From Benincasa hispida (Eukaryota > Streptophyta > Magnoliopsida > Cucurbitales > Cucurbitaceae), in assembly GCF_009727055.1 (NCBI RefSeq), contig NC_052354.1:38690800-38754799 (forward strand): a DNA stretch of 64,000 nt, read 5' to 3'. Below are positions 22,764 through 34,885 of this stretch, in pieces. A program made the translations under genes and the position numbers. Under the pieces are notes generated by a model. That model saw nothing but the letters and a program-made list of their open reading frames with translations, did no database searches and had not been told where the DNA came from. Positions within the stretch are counted from its first letter, which is position 1. Each line of letters opens with the position of its first letter.

Positions 22764-23973
22764 AAAATAATTACCAATTATGATATAACTTCTATTTGCT
22801 TTAAATTGGAAGGCTTTCTTCTAGTCTCTCTTTCTTTGTTTGAGGTATTAAGATTGTGTCAACATAACTGAAATGATCAGGTATATCTACTTATTGAATC
22901 CTCAAGTTGTGACTTGTTAAAAAAGAAAAAAAAAAACATTATTTTACAATGATGATAATAATTTATTGTTTTTTTGCAAAAATAATAGTAATAATAATAA
23001 TTACGATATCCTATTCAATTCTCACTTATGCTTATGTACAAAGTGGGCACAAAATATGTAAAGTAGCAAACCATTTAGACCAATTTCTTAAAATGTTCTA
23101 CCTCATTGTATTAAATATATTTTAGGCCCATAATCGCAAGAAATTGTCGAGATATTTCAGATCAAAGATCTCATTCTCCTAAAAATCTGGAGTTCTTAGA
23201 AATCATAGTAATTCAAAAGGAATGGTAGAAAGTCATATATAAAATAAGAAACATATCAATTTACACACTTGAATGTCAGAGATTATATCGATTTAAACCT
23301 TTTATAAATACATCAATTTACACTCTCATTACGATTTTATTTGAACAAGTCTCATGTAAAATTTATAATTATATGAATTCAACCCCTAAATTTTCGTAAT
23401 TGAATTAATTTGGACTTTGACTAAAATTTCTTTTAGAATCATACATGTATTTACTTACTATAATCGTCTATTTTATAAAGTCGACATTTAAAGAAATCAA
23501 CACATATGAGAACTAATGCATGAATGGATTTTCAAAAGTCATCGAAAAAAAAGATGAAAATTAATTAGTTTAGAAAAATTTAGAAATTTAATTACATCAA
23601 AATTAATTGGTTTAGAAAAATTAGAAATTTAATTTACTTAAGTTATAAATTTAGCAATTGAACAAAATTTGGAAAAGAGTGAAATTTGATATATTTAAAA
23701 AAGTCCAAAGTTTTAATGATACAATCATCCAAAGTTTAAAAGTATATAATTAAAATTATATTGAAAAAAAAAAAAGGAAAGAGTTTAACAATTTTTTGGA
23801 TGATGTAAATGTGTGTAATAATTTTTTTTTTTTTTTAATGACAAAATTTAATCATTTTCTCAAACAAAATGTATATAAAAAATTTACATTTGAAAAATTG
23901 ATCGCACACAATAAAAGACTAGTTAAATTTTTTTATAAAAAATGATAGTTAAACTTGACCACCATTTACATGC
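22758..23973. other. AT-rich spacer upstream of gene copy 1
   Basis: No coding signal. It contains poly-A/T runs and an imperfect ~42-bp tandem duplication (23557-23640, unit around TTAGTTTAGAAAAATTTAGA). Homology with the region upstream of gene copy 2 starts only at about 23974. Confidence 0.5.
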
Positions 23974-24001
23974 ATTCAAATTAAGAGTCAAACTTTCTGT
24001 C

Positions 24002-24009
24002 TATATAAA
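24002..24009 (+). promoter_or_regulatory. TATA box of mandelonitrile-lyase-like copy 1
   Basis: TATATAAA inside CTATATAAAT, 45 bp before the first ATG. The same CTATATAAAT with the same upstream context (AAGAGTCAAACTTT) precedes copy 2, so the core promoter was duplicated with the gene. The implied 5' leader is very short. Confidence 0.65.
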
Positions 24010-24053
24010 TATTTAAGAACAAACTTGTATTACCACATTTAGCTTTGAAAACC

Positions 24054-27053
24054 ATGGAGCATTCTAAGGCTACCATTCTCATACTCAGCCTTATGATCTC
24101 TATCTCTCAATTAGGAGTTCTCACTTACAATGCCATTCCAATCAAGGTAAATTTGCCTCTCAAATTATAAACTAATTGTCTCATAATTAATACATTCTTA
24201 TTGATCTGCACTGCCTTTTTTTCAGATGTTAGGTACATGAAGTTTGTACATAAGGCCAGTGATTTACCAGCAAAAGAAGAATATGACTACATAATAATAG
24301 GAGGAGGAACAGCAGGCTGCCCATTAGCTGCAACATTATCATCAAAATTCTCAGTCCTTGTTCTGGAAAGAGGTAGTGATCCCAACAAATATCCTTCTGT
24401 GTTGAATGAACAAGGTCTATTGAACGTTTTTGCTGCTGGAGATGATGGTAAAAATCCCTTCCAACGTTTCATCTCTGAGGATGGAGTAGAGAACATAAGA
24501 GCGCGGGTCCTTGGTGGCGGAAGCATGGTTAATGCTGGCTTTTACTCACGTGGCCATCAACAGTTCTTTGAAACTGCAGGTGTTGATTGGGACATGGAAT
24601 TGGTGGAGAAGGCTTATCAATGGGTTGAAGAGACCGTGGCATCTCGACCAATTTTGAATGCTTGGCAATCTGCTTTTAGAAGTGCGTTACTGGAAGCTGG
24701 TGTTGTCCCTGATAATGGGTTTGATTTGAGACATCTTGTGGGAACTAAAACTGGAGGTTCCATCTTTGATGATAAAGGAAATAGACATGGAGCTGTTGAG
24801 CTTCTTAATAAGGCTGAACCAACAAATATTAAAGTTGCAATTGAAGCCACAGTCCAGAAAATCCTCTTCTCTGGTTAGTCTTATTTAATATTTGATTTTA
24901 AAACTATATTTTTAGTCTTCATTTCTTTTAAATTTTGTACAAATCATTTTGATTCCTTAACTTTGGTCGGTCAATTAATCATTTTAATTGTGATATTATT
25001 TTGTAACTTAATAGCTGTATGAACCTAACCAACCTATATGATTCTCTAATATATATTTACATCATGATGTTAATAAACATAGCTTATTGAAATAGAATAC
25101 ATGATAATTAAGTTAAACAAGCAAAATAGAAAAATTTTGAAGTAAGACCAAAGTGAGTTTTGAATCTTAGCCCTGCAACTAATAAGTTTGATGGAAAAAG
25201 ATATAATTTTGGAGAGAAATTTCCCATTTTAACTTTGGTGAAACTGAAAACATGTAATCCAAGTTATTTGCTGGTAAAGTTCAGTTTGTTGAACTTGGTT
25301 TTTAAAGTTCAGTTTGCTGAACTAAGCAATTTTGCTGAACTTTACTAAAAATAGAATTCGAGTTATTTGTTGAATGTAAAACTGAAAACATAAAATAGAA
25401 TCCGAAATGCTGATCATATTAATCCTGAATTTTCATACTTTTTTGGTCATGCATTATTCTCACTCTGAACTCATATAGGTTTATCTGCACGTGGGGTTTT
25501 GTATTCTGATTCAAAAGGGAAGTTACACAGAGCATTCATTCGCAAGAAAGGTGAGATAATTGTAAGTGCAGGAGCCATTGGAAGCCCTCAACTTCTCCTT
25601 CTAAGTGGGGTTGGCCCAAAATCTCATCTTTCATCCTTAAAACTACCTGTCGTCCTCCACCAACCGTATGTCGGTGAATTCATGTCGGACAATCCCCGTT
25701 TTGGGACAAACATCATCCTTCCATTCCAATTGGTTCCTTCCTCTGTAAAAGTTGTTGGAATTTTACAAGACAATATCTATATACAATCATTTGCTAGCCC
25801 TTCACCATTTTTTGCTCCACCATCTTTCAGTCTTCTTCCTCCTCAATTCAATTCCATTGTCCCCAGCTTAGCCATGTTTGTTGGAAAATTCTCGGAGGTT
25901 CATTCTGAAGGCTCACTCCGATTGAATTCCTCCACTAATGTGAAGAAGAGTCCCATTGTTCGATTCAATTATTATTCACATCCTGATGATCTTGCTCGAT
26001 GTGTTAAAGGAGTAAGAAAAATGGGAGATTTGCTTAAAACGCAAACCATGGAAAAGATTAAGACCCATGATTTGGAGGGTAATAAAGGATTTCAGTTTTT
26101 GGGGCTTCCCTTGCCGGAAAATTTGTCGAATGATAGCTCCGTTGGAGAATATTGTCAAAAAACGGTGACTACTTATTGGCATTATCATGGAGGATGTTTG
26201 GTCGGAAAAGTTGTAGACGGTAATTATAAAGTCATCGGAATAAAAAATTTGCGTGTTGTTGATGGCTCAACTTTCTCTGAGTCACCGGGAACTAATCCTA
26301 TGGCCACCCTCATGATGCTTGGCCGGTGAGTTCTTATATATCTTTTAGTAATTGTGTTTTCAAATCATTTGTTGCATATAGATCCATTATAAAAAAAAAT
26401 TAAAGGTGTCATAATAAGTTTCATTTGTTTTAATTTGTAAAAGTTAAAAAAAACGTATAATGTTAGAAGGTCTATGATTTTTTTATTTGAAAAATGTTTA
26501 TAATTGTAGTGGTCTATTACATCTTTTTTAGAAATCTGCAAAATTAAGACTTCATTTGAAAATCATTTGGATTTTAAAATTTAGGATTGTTTTTCAGGAC
26601 TTTTTTACAATTCTTCCCATTTTTTCTAAGTACTAAACACTCGAATTATTAACGAAATTTTGAAAATAAAAAATTATTTTTTCTAATTATTAAATTATTT
26701 TTTAATTTTTAAAAGTACTCAACAAAGAAATCAATTGATGAAAGTAGTGTTTATTAATATAATTATAATTACAAAAAATAGAGGTGTATTGAAAAAATAA
26801 ACTTAGACCTATATGTTATGCCATTTTTATGACTAAACCTATAATAAAGATAAACTTCCTCAATTCAATATAATAGTATTGTTGACATTTAAATTGATTT
26901 TCTAATCCTCTAAAGCCATTTAATACTTATAATCCTAGATGTAGTTGAGATTTTACTTTCCTTGGAATTTATGTCCATAAACTAAGAATTTTAAAATAAT
27001 TTTGCAGATATGTTGGCCTTAAGGTACTGCAACAAAGATCGAGTGTCAACTAA
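24054..27053 (+). CDS. (R)-mandelonitrile lyase-like FAD-dependent oxidoreductase, copy 1 (probable exon-1 frameshift)
   Basis: A GMC-family flavoprotein related to plant hydroxynitrile lyases and HOTHEAD-type proteins. Four exons with GT-AG introns: 24054-24146, 24226-24873, 25479-26325, 27008-27053. Exon 1 encodes a hydrophobic signal peptide (TILILSLMISISQLG). Exon 2 has the FAD-binding IIIGGGTAGCPL, the ribose-binding VLERG and GMC signature 1 (RVLGGGSMVNAGFY). Exon 3 has GMC signature 2 (GAIGSPQLLLLSGVG), the catalytic YWHYHGG and GTNP. Exon 4 is YVGLKVLQQRSSVN. Exon 1 is 93 nt against 94 nt in copy 2, so with the evident acceptor (cag before 24226) the frame meets a TGA five codons into exon 2. 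Only an internal start (ATG 24237) would give a protein, without a signal peptide. Otherwise all exons are open. Asn replaces the second catalytic His of Prunus lyases. It is either a recent pseudogene or affected by a sequence error. Confidence 0.85.
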
Positions 27054-27320
27054 GAGTGACTATTATTGCTTAACATTCTTGGTTGTCGAGTGCATGTATC
27101 TTGTTTCTTCTTTCATTTTAGAACTATGTGTTTTATGATTATTGTTACTTATTTTTCGTTTCTGATGTTTCCAGATTCTAAAAATTGTATACAATTTTTA
27201 GAAAACAAAAAGATGGGTTTTCTTATTCCCATTTTCTAGGTTGTCCAGCAGCACATAGATAAACTTATTGTTTTGTCTTTTTTAATTTTTACTCATAAAA
27301 TAGGGTTGACTTTAAAACTT
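27054..27320 (+). other. 3' untranslated/flanking region of copy 1
   Basis: The sequence after the stop is alignable with 61478-61725 after copy 2 (ATTGCTT, CATTCTTG, TTTATGAT, TTATTTTTCG, CTCATAAAA shared in order), which marks the 3' limit of the duplicated unit. Confidence 0.6.
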
Positions 27321-27669
27321 CAATTTTTATTTTCTTTATGTCATTGAATAGACTTTGTACACAATAATATTGTTCTCGTTGTGTTTGTGGTTCATTTTGC
27401 CCTTGTGTTCATGTTATATTATTGTTCTGGATTTAGTACTTTCCATCGTATGTATGTAAAATCCAGTGTAAATACAAAATTTCCGTAAGTTGGTTAGTTG
27501 GTTGGTTGCCAAAAACTTGTACACCAATGTTTACAAAAATCGGAAGAGAGAAGACAAGTATTAACCACTTTCAAAACCTATAGTGAGCATTATTTATTGC
27601 GAAAAAGAATAATCCAACTGGTTTTATTATATTTCATCATATGGTAGCAATGGGTTTATTTATTTATTA

Positions 27670-27719
<50 letters not shown>

Positions 27720-28504
27720 GACTTCATCGTTACATATGTGCAGTGGATTATTATTTATGTTTTGCACTAATTTTCCATTTACAATTATATATAGGATATT
27801 TGTAATAGATAGTAAAATAAGAGAAAAAATCTAAAAATATATCACACTTTTAAAATATTTACAAATATATAAATTTTTCAAATTTAGAATTTCGTCCCTC
27901 TTGTCTTGTCTTGTTGTACACTTTCTTCTTTCGTTTTTTTTTTTTTTTTTTGGGAGGGGGGAAATAAACAACAATTAACCTATTATATTTCTTGTAAAAA
28001 TATGGTTTAATAAAATGAAAAATCAAAGACAAATCAAAACTTTTGATTCCCAAATTTTTTTCCATGAATTTGATTATCATCTTCTTTTTCTTCTTCTTCT
28101 TGCTGCTCTATATTTTTACTATATCATTAATTTTTTTAATTAAATCTCCCTCATCATCTTATCAACAAATCGAATGTCACTACATTTCTTTAACAATTTC
28201 ACTTTCAATTCCTTTAAATTTGGAGAATCATTAGAGAACAAATATCTATTTTTTACTAAATCTTACTGGAAAATGTTCCAAGAGAACAAAAAATCATTTT
28301 ATGGTTTTTTTTATTATATGTTACATACTTTTCAACTGCATACATACTTTCGTCTAAATATTCTTAACACTCATTTGATATGTAAATTCAATTAAATAAA
28401 AAAAAAATTTACAAATTTTTACATATAAATATTACACTTATTGTAGACAAAATAATTTTTTTAATATAATCAACAGTCCCACAACATACTTTAACAATCA
28501 TCAG
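27321..28504. other. Spacer with microsatellites, no supported gene
   Basis: It holds a pure ATT repeat (27671-27716), a T-run with G-run (about 27936-27961), a CTT-rich patch (28081-28102) and AT-rich DNA. Frames at 27859-28395 arise from these low-complexity runs. Confidence 0.55.
27671..27716. repeat. (ATT)n microsatellite
   Basis: About 15 uninterrupted ATT units. Confidence 0.9.
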
Positions 28505-29215
28505 TCTTATACTAGTTGGAAGTGGTTGTCGAAGTTGTTTATGAAAGATGATTTTCGTTGGAGTTTGTAGTTGGAGGTGGTTGTCGAAGCCTGAAATTGG
28601 TCGTAGGAAAGTGGTATTGGAGTTGGTTGTTGAAGTTTGTCATTGCAAATGATTTTTGAATCCCGAAGTTGGTCAGCGAAGGTGGTCATCGAAGTTGATC
28701 ATCGAAGATAATTTTCGTTGGAGATTGTAGTCGAAGGTGGCTATTGGAGCCTGAACTTAGTTGCATGAAGATAGTTTTAGAATTGGTTGTCAGAGTTTAT
28801 CGTTGGAGGTGGTTGTTGAAGCCCCGAGTTGGTCGTCGGAGTTGGTTGCTCAAAGGTGGTCATCGAAGGTAATTTTCATCGGAGTTTGTAGCCGAAGGTG
28901 GTTGTCAGAGTTGGTCATCAAAGTTTGTTGATGGAGCCTGAAATTGGTCATCAGAGTTGATAGCGCGAAGATGGTCGTCAGAGTTGGGTCACCAAAGGTG
29001 GTTGTTAGAGCCCGAAATTGGTCATCGGAATTAGTCGCTCGAAGGTTGTCGGAGCTTAGAGTTGGTCGCCAGAGCTGTCATCGAAGGTAATGCCAGAGCC
29101 TGGATTTCATCGTCAGAGTTGTCATCAGAGGTGATTGTCAGAAATTGATGTTTGTCGTTAGAGTTGTCATCGGGGATGGTTATTGGAGCCAGAGTTTCCG
29201 GAGAATAATAGTGAC
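28505..29215. repeat. Degenerate short-period repeat (GTTGGTCGTCGGAG-like)
   Basis: Imperfect reiterations of GTTGGTCGTCGGAG / GGTGGTTGTCGAAG / GCCCGAAATTGGTCATC fill about 0.7 kb, with no constant unit length. Minus-strand frames (28507-28689 and 29031-29321, Asp/Ser/Pro-rich) follow from the repeat. The sequence ends in a segment with two AACTCAACTC-type stretches and GAGCCAAACACCCCC (about 29360-29380), which looks like the terminal motif of a non-autonomous DNA transposon. I found no matching opposite end. Confidence 0.6.
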
Positions 29216-29390
29216 CAATAGGTGGAGCCATTGAAAACATTGAAAGAAGGGAGACTCGTGGTGAGTTGGTAAAATATACCAATTCAACTTCACTAACATT
29301 TAAAGTTGGTGGGCCAAACAATGAGTTGATATATTATACCAACTCAACTCAACTCATGTTGGTGAGCCAAACACCCCCTTAATATTATGC

Positions 29391-30240
29391 ATAATGGGTT
29401 TCAAGCATAATGTTCTCATATTGTTTTATGTTTCAAAAGTAATAAATAACGTCTCAAGGTTAGTTTGTTGGTTAATCAGTTTTATTATTTGACAATCTGT
29501 TCGATGAAGTTATTAACTTTGTTTCACAAATATTTGGTGATCAGTCGCATGTAAATAACATCAATGATTCAAAATTATTGTTCCACATTTTTTTCGAAAT
29601 CATGGAGAAAAATTGTGATAATTTTAACTTAATGATTTCAAATGAGGCCAAGAGAAATTCCATTGTCCCTGTCAACTGAAAATATGGCAAGTTTTTTTAA
29701 AAACACAAATGTCATTGTAATGTTGGAGAAGCCAACAAATAAAAGTTGCTTGCACTTGAGGCATAGAAACATATGCAAAATATTTATGTAAGAGTTACAT
29801 TTTAAGTGGACTAGATAACATACTATATAATGTTTATAGTGGTGGATTTGGAAATGGGAATCATTAGAGGAAAACAATATATATAAGCTAGAAGATGTCA
29901 TGAATATGATATTAATGATTGAAAAATTTGTGTTCTATAAATGATTAATTCCAAAATCGTGATAAGACACATCCTGTGAATATGTCTCACCGTTGGAATG
30001 TCAATTATATTTTTGTATAGAATTTCATATAAAAAAGCACAAAAATTCCTTGTGAATTGTGAAAAAGTTGGAAGTCTTCTTAAACTTTATTTTAGTGATG
30101 GGGTATTCAGAAGAAGTGGTTGTTCCAAATTAATAGTCCATGTATAGAACATTGGAAGGACTTTTAAAAGAGGTTGGGATATAGCTGACTTGGCTACAAA
30201 GCTTTTGGATGATATTCCCAAAGTGTTAATACAAGCTATG
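29391..30240. other. Unassigned AT-rich sequence
   Basis: No open frame of note. A short stretch near 30090-30230 reads GCSKLIV and LATKLLDDIPKVLIQ on the plus strand and may be the eroded start of the copia tail that follows, but this is weak. Confidence 0.4.
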
Positions 30241-32840
30241 TCATTTTAGTGAATAATAATAAGCCTCAACATATATGACGAAGACATAATTATATACAAT
30301 CAGACAACTATTTTTTAGTAAAGTTATCACAATTGACATTGTAAAATGAAAAGATAATATTGTGGATTCGCTTGTAAAAGACCTAACTAAAGAGTTTGTT
30401 TAGAGTTCATCAAGGAGAATGAGATTATAGACTATAATTTTAAAAAAGTAACAGAAAGGAAACCTAACCCAGTTGACTGGAGATCCATGATCTAGGTTCA
30501 ATGGGCAAACCAGCCTTTGAATAACTTAATGAGTGCCGCTTGAAATTTTGATCTCTTACCCATTCTAGGACGAGACAGGGTTGTATGTCCTAAAACTCTC
30601 AGTTTGTAAAATTAAACATATCCTATTTTCAATAAAGATGTTATTGAGGTTGATTGAATAAATTTTTTATTAAATATGTAAATTTCACTTGTAAAAATTA
30701 AATCCAATAAACTAACGAACCCCTAGCCATAGCATGAATACTTGGACCTTACGTGAAGATATAAAAGATGATCAAGTTTAGGTATATAGCCAAAATGTTC
30801 TATAAGTATAAGGATAGGATTGGGTACCTTATCTTGGGGACACTATGGATGGGGCCCACTTTGGATTTGATACAACCGATGTGATCCCAAAATCGTTCAT
30901 GTGGAGACATGCGAGTAGGGGCATCCTATACAACAGATGTTTGCATAAGACTGGACCACAAAATAGTCACTTTTTCTTTATAATGCCGTCTATTATTAAA
31001 ACTGATTATTTCAATCTGATGACCTAAGGTAACTCGATCCCAATCCTGAGCTAACTATGAAGTCCTGTTTATTCAGGATTATCCTTTAATCTGCATGGGT
31101 GAGAGTGACTCAACAATGCCGCTCAATAAGCCTCCCATTTTAGGGGTAAGACCGGATAAATAGTTGGGGATATAGTCCTGCAAGACGAAATTCACTCTCA
31201 CCCATTTTAGAGTTATCAGATAGTTTGTTCCCTTAAGTATTGACTCCTGAACTTTGATAAAGGGGCTACACCCTCTCTATGGCTGAGAGGGACTCGGTTT
31301 ATTTGTAGGACCATAAACCAATTTTTCATTAGAGGATCAGTGGATAGTTAAGGAACAAGATATATTACATGTGTAAAACGGTAATTTTGACCAAACTATT
31401 AATACGAACGACCTATGAAGGATCAACTTACTGACTAATCATGGTTAAATCAAGTGGATAGAAATATATGTATAGTGAGGAGAGTGTAGCTATTAAGCTT
31501 TAATGGAGTGATCCAGTAGTTAATAAATCTTGATTAATTCAATTTAAAGAGTTTAGCCAATTAATCTCAAATCGTTGGAGCTCATGATCTGTAGGTCCAT
31601 TAGGTTCCTCTACTAGCTCACAAACAAATAAACCTTAGAATAGTGTGATGAGAAAATTTGAAACGTTCAAATTCAATTTAAGGGAATTATTAATTATATG
31701 CAATATAATTAAACATTTAATTATTGAATTAAATAAAAGTGGAGAATTCAAAAATATCTAAATATGATTTAAATATTAAATTACATTAATAGGGATTCAT
31801 GTTCGGGATAGGTGTTGTATTAATTTAATGTTTGACATTAAATTAATTTGATTAATTGAATTTGTTTAATTAATAGTCTTAAAATTGAAATTCAATTTTA
31901 AAAAAGATTTTATAAAAATCATTTTAAAACTGAAGAAACAAATAACTTAGAAAGTGGGATTTTCCCACTTTCTAGACCTTGATCCTACTTTTATATTGTG
32001 TTATTGGTGTCAATACCTCATGAGTTCATATTGCATGTTGTGGTTGATAAAATTTAAAAAAAAAAAAAAAACATACAGCTGAAACAAAAGGTATGAATTT
32101 TAAATTTTAAAGAGAAAAGAGTTTTCTCTCTCAAGTTCAAAACATAACATAAAATTCTCTCTTTTTTCCTTCAATTCAATTTCATTTTGGGTTCCACAAC
32201 CTAATCTATGGTCCTAGAGGATAGTAGAGAAGATTAAATGATGGTCAACAACTTGTTGGAAATAAGATTTCAAGCTGGAATTGAAGATTTGAAGAGTTCA
32301 TCAAAAGTACACTTCAGAAACCCAATTTCATTAATAAGAACATGCTTGCTTGATTGCTAAAATTAATAGAATTAGAGAGCTTAAGTTCCAAATTACTTCC
32401 ACTTGTTCATTGTTAACACTGACAGACATTGCAAGTTTGGCTTTTAGGGTGAGCACTATACTTTTGATGGTTTCTATAAGTTATTAAATAATTATTTATG
32501 AAAAGATGATGTTCTCTAATGGAATCACCTATATGAGTGTGAAGAGTCTGCTTCTATAAGAATTTTAAGGCGAATTCTTTGAAACACTAATGAGACTAGG
32601 TGGTATTCAAGGCAAAAATGAACATAATTATGAGAGTAAACCTTTTTATAATCAGAAACTGTGTGATTTCAATTGTCTTAGTTTACTCTAGAACGACTAA
32701 TAGTTCAAGACACCAAATCCACTAATTAACCAAGTAAACCCAATTGATGTTCACTAGGAAAAGCTCAAAGTTTTACTACTTATCTCGATGCAATTCTTCA
32801 TTGAGAAAAAACGAACATTTTCATTTTTCATAGATTTTAA
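30241..32840 (+). mobile_element. Copia C: RNase H end and 3' tail, interrupted by an LTR
   Basis: The plus strand reads, with stops, TIRQLFFSKVITIDIVK, KDNIVDSLVKDLTKEFV and further residues ending near the 'CCCATTCTAGGACGAGACAG' wording (30560-30579) that follows RNase H in a common plant copia family. After the inserted LTR the untranslated tail continues (CACCTATATGAGTGTGAAG, CTTATAATCAGAAA-like, CACTAATTAACCAAGTAAAC) to about 32840. The rest of the element is absent. Confidence 0.6.
30574..32424 (+). mobile_element. Solo LTR, family alpha, nested in copia C
   Basis: It starts near GGGTTGTATGTCCTAAAAC and ends AACACTGACA (32424). It shares the whole LTR layout with 13076-14930 and 33071-34885, including CATGTGGAGACATGCGAG (30898-30915). 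Flanks GACAG and GACAT could be a 5-bp target duplication with one mismatch, but the exact left edge is uncertain because the first bases are altered. There is no internal region. Confidence 0.75.
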
Positions 32841-33070
32841 TTTGTATCTCCCCCTCTAGCCCAACATGGGGAAGAATCAATCACATCATGATCACTTGAA
32901 CCTCATCTCGACAAGCTTACTACAATACTCAATCTCGCTTCCGGGACTACCTTCTTAACATATCTGCACTATTCTTATCAGTGTGGACTTTCTTCAGATT
33001 CAATCTTTTCTCTTCAATTATATCTCGTAGCCAATGATATCTAATGTCATTGTATTTAGTACGAGCATGA
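32841..33070 (-). pseudogene. Copia D RNase H, C-terminal part, and polypurine tract
   Basis: On the minus strand this reads YNDIRYH-LRDIIEEK, LKKVHTDKNSADMLTK and an eroded end, then the purine run AGAGGGGGAGATA at 32845-32857. It joins in frame across the solo LTR to the RNase H part at 34891-35050 (KNLIYHARTKYNDIRYH once the insert and one CATGA are removed). Confidence 0.7.
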
Positions 33071-34885
33071 TGTTGGATCAACACCAGACGCAGTGAAAAG
33101 GAATAGGATCCATAAGCATTCTAATTCATTAATTTTGGTTGAAAAGAAACATGCTAAAACAGAGTATAAGGGGTTTTAAGAACATACCTTGGCTGAACCT
33201 TTGAAATCTTCATTTTCCAGTTGCAAAATCCTCCAAATCCTTGTGTAGACCACCACAAGATCTTTCCTACTATTCTCTTAGTGCTATAGATTGAGTTGTG
33301 AGACTCAAAATAAGCTGGAATCAAAGGGAACCAACCCATTGAAGAACACCTTCTTCATCCGAATTTTTCAGCAAAAAATCAATCAGTTCCTCATCCATTC
33401 TTCACTCCAATCTCTTCAATATATTGCAGACTATCATGCAAAGAGATGTGCTAAATGGATGCAGCTCATGCTTGGAGTAAATCAAAGAAGAGGTGGTGGG
33501 TTTCTTGTAAGCTAGTTGAAGATGAACATGAAAAACCCATTTTCAATTTTGTGTAATTTTTCAATTTTCAAAATCTTTTTTGATTTTAAAATCATATTTT
33601 ATTTCTAAATTAAAAATTTATTAATTTTACAAATTAATTTCATAAATTAATTTTCTAATAAAATTAATAAATAATTATTTAAACAATTTAAATAATTATA
33701 ATTAATTTATATCCAATATTAAATTAATTTTTACACAAATTCATCTTCATATATTTAAATCATATTTAAATATATTTTCTCTAATTCCATTTGATTCTAA
33801 TTTGAACGTTTCAAATTAACTTATCACGCTACTCTAGAGCTAATCCATTTTCGAGCTAGTAGGGGACCTCATAGACCTACAGATCATGGGCTCCAACGAT
33901 CCGAGATTAATCGGCTAAACTCATTAGACCGATCTAACCTCCATTGTTTACTAATGGGTCACTCCATTAAAGCCCATAGTTGAACTCCCTTCACTGTAGA
34001 TATATTATGTCCACTCGATATAACCATGATTAGTAAGTTAACCCTTCATAGGTTGTTCGTAATAATGGTTGGGTCAAATCTCTGTTTTACCCCCGAAATT
34101 ACCTCTTGTTCCTTAAGTCCCCACTAATCCCCTAATGAACAATTGTTTGTGATCCAATCACAAAACCGATTCCCTTTCATGCCAAATGAGAGGGCAGGAT
34201 CCCTTGTTCAAGCCCCAAAATCAGCACTTAAGGAAACAACCTCTCTACTATCCATAAAGCAAGTAGGAGTGAATTCCCACTTGTACCCGATGTCCACAGC
34301 TATCTATCCAGTCTTACCTTTGAAATGACAGTCTTATTGAGCCGGCATTGTTGAGCCAACCCTCACCTATGCAAATCTAAGGACAATCCTAGATAAACAG
34401 GAGTTCATAGTTAGTTCAGGATTAAGGTCAAGTTACCTAGGTCATCGCTTTGAAATAGTCAGTCTTAAACAGTAAACAACGTATTAAAGTAAGAGTGACT
34501 CATTTTGTGGTCTGATCTTGTACAAAACTTCTTTTGTACAAGGACACCCCCACTCCTCATGTCCAACATGAATGAATTAGGATCACTTCGTTTGTAGTAC
34601 TTTACAACTCATTGTAACAACTACAGAGCAGACCGCATCCAATAGTGTTACCAAAATAAGGTACCAACTTATCCATGTACTATAGATCATTTTGACTATT
34701 TACTCGAACTTGATCCACCTTTATGTCTCCATATAAAGTTTAAGTACTCATCCAATAGTCAAGAGACTTTTAGGTTTATTGGATTTCTATTCAATCAATA
34801 GATCTATTCAATAACACCTTTATTGAATTATCAAAATAAGCTCCATTGTTTACATACCACGAGTTTTAGGACATAAAACCCAACA
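33071..34885 (-). mobile_element. Solo LTR, family alpha, inside copia D RNase H
   Basis: The plus-strand left end is TGTTGGATCAACACC and the right end is GGACATAAAACCCAACA. On the minus strand it therefore starts TGTTGGGTTTTATGTCC and ends in CA. A 5-bp duplication CATGA flanks it (33066-33070 and 34886-34890). At 1,815 bp, with terminal bases intact, it is the best-defined copy of this family. Frames at 33154-33515 and 34143-34328 lie within it and have no domain. Confidence 0.9.

Noticed and set aside
22515..22777. Minus-strand frames rich in Tyr, Ile and Val that look like membrane segments
   Set aside because: They are direct translations of the AT/GATA/CACA microsatellite.
32040..32070. 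A-run as a possible LINE or processed-gene tail
   Set aside because: It lies within a family-alpha LTR and is not followed by a target duplication.
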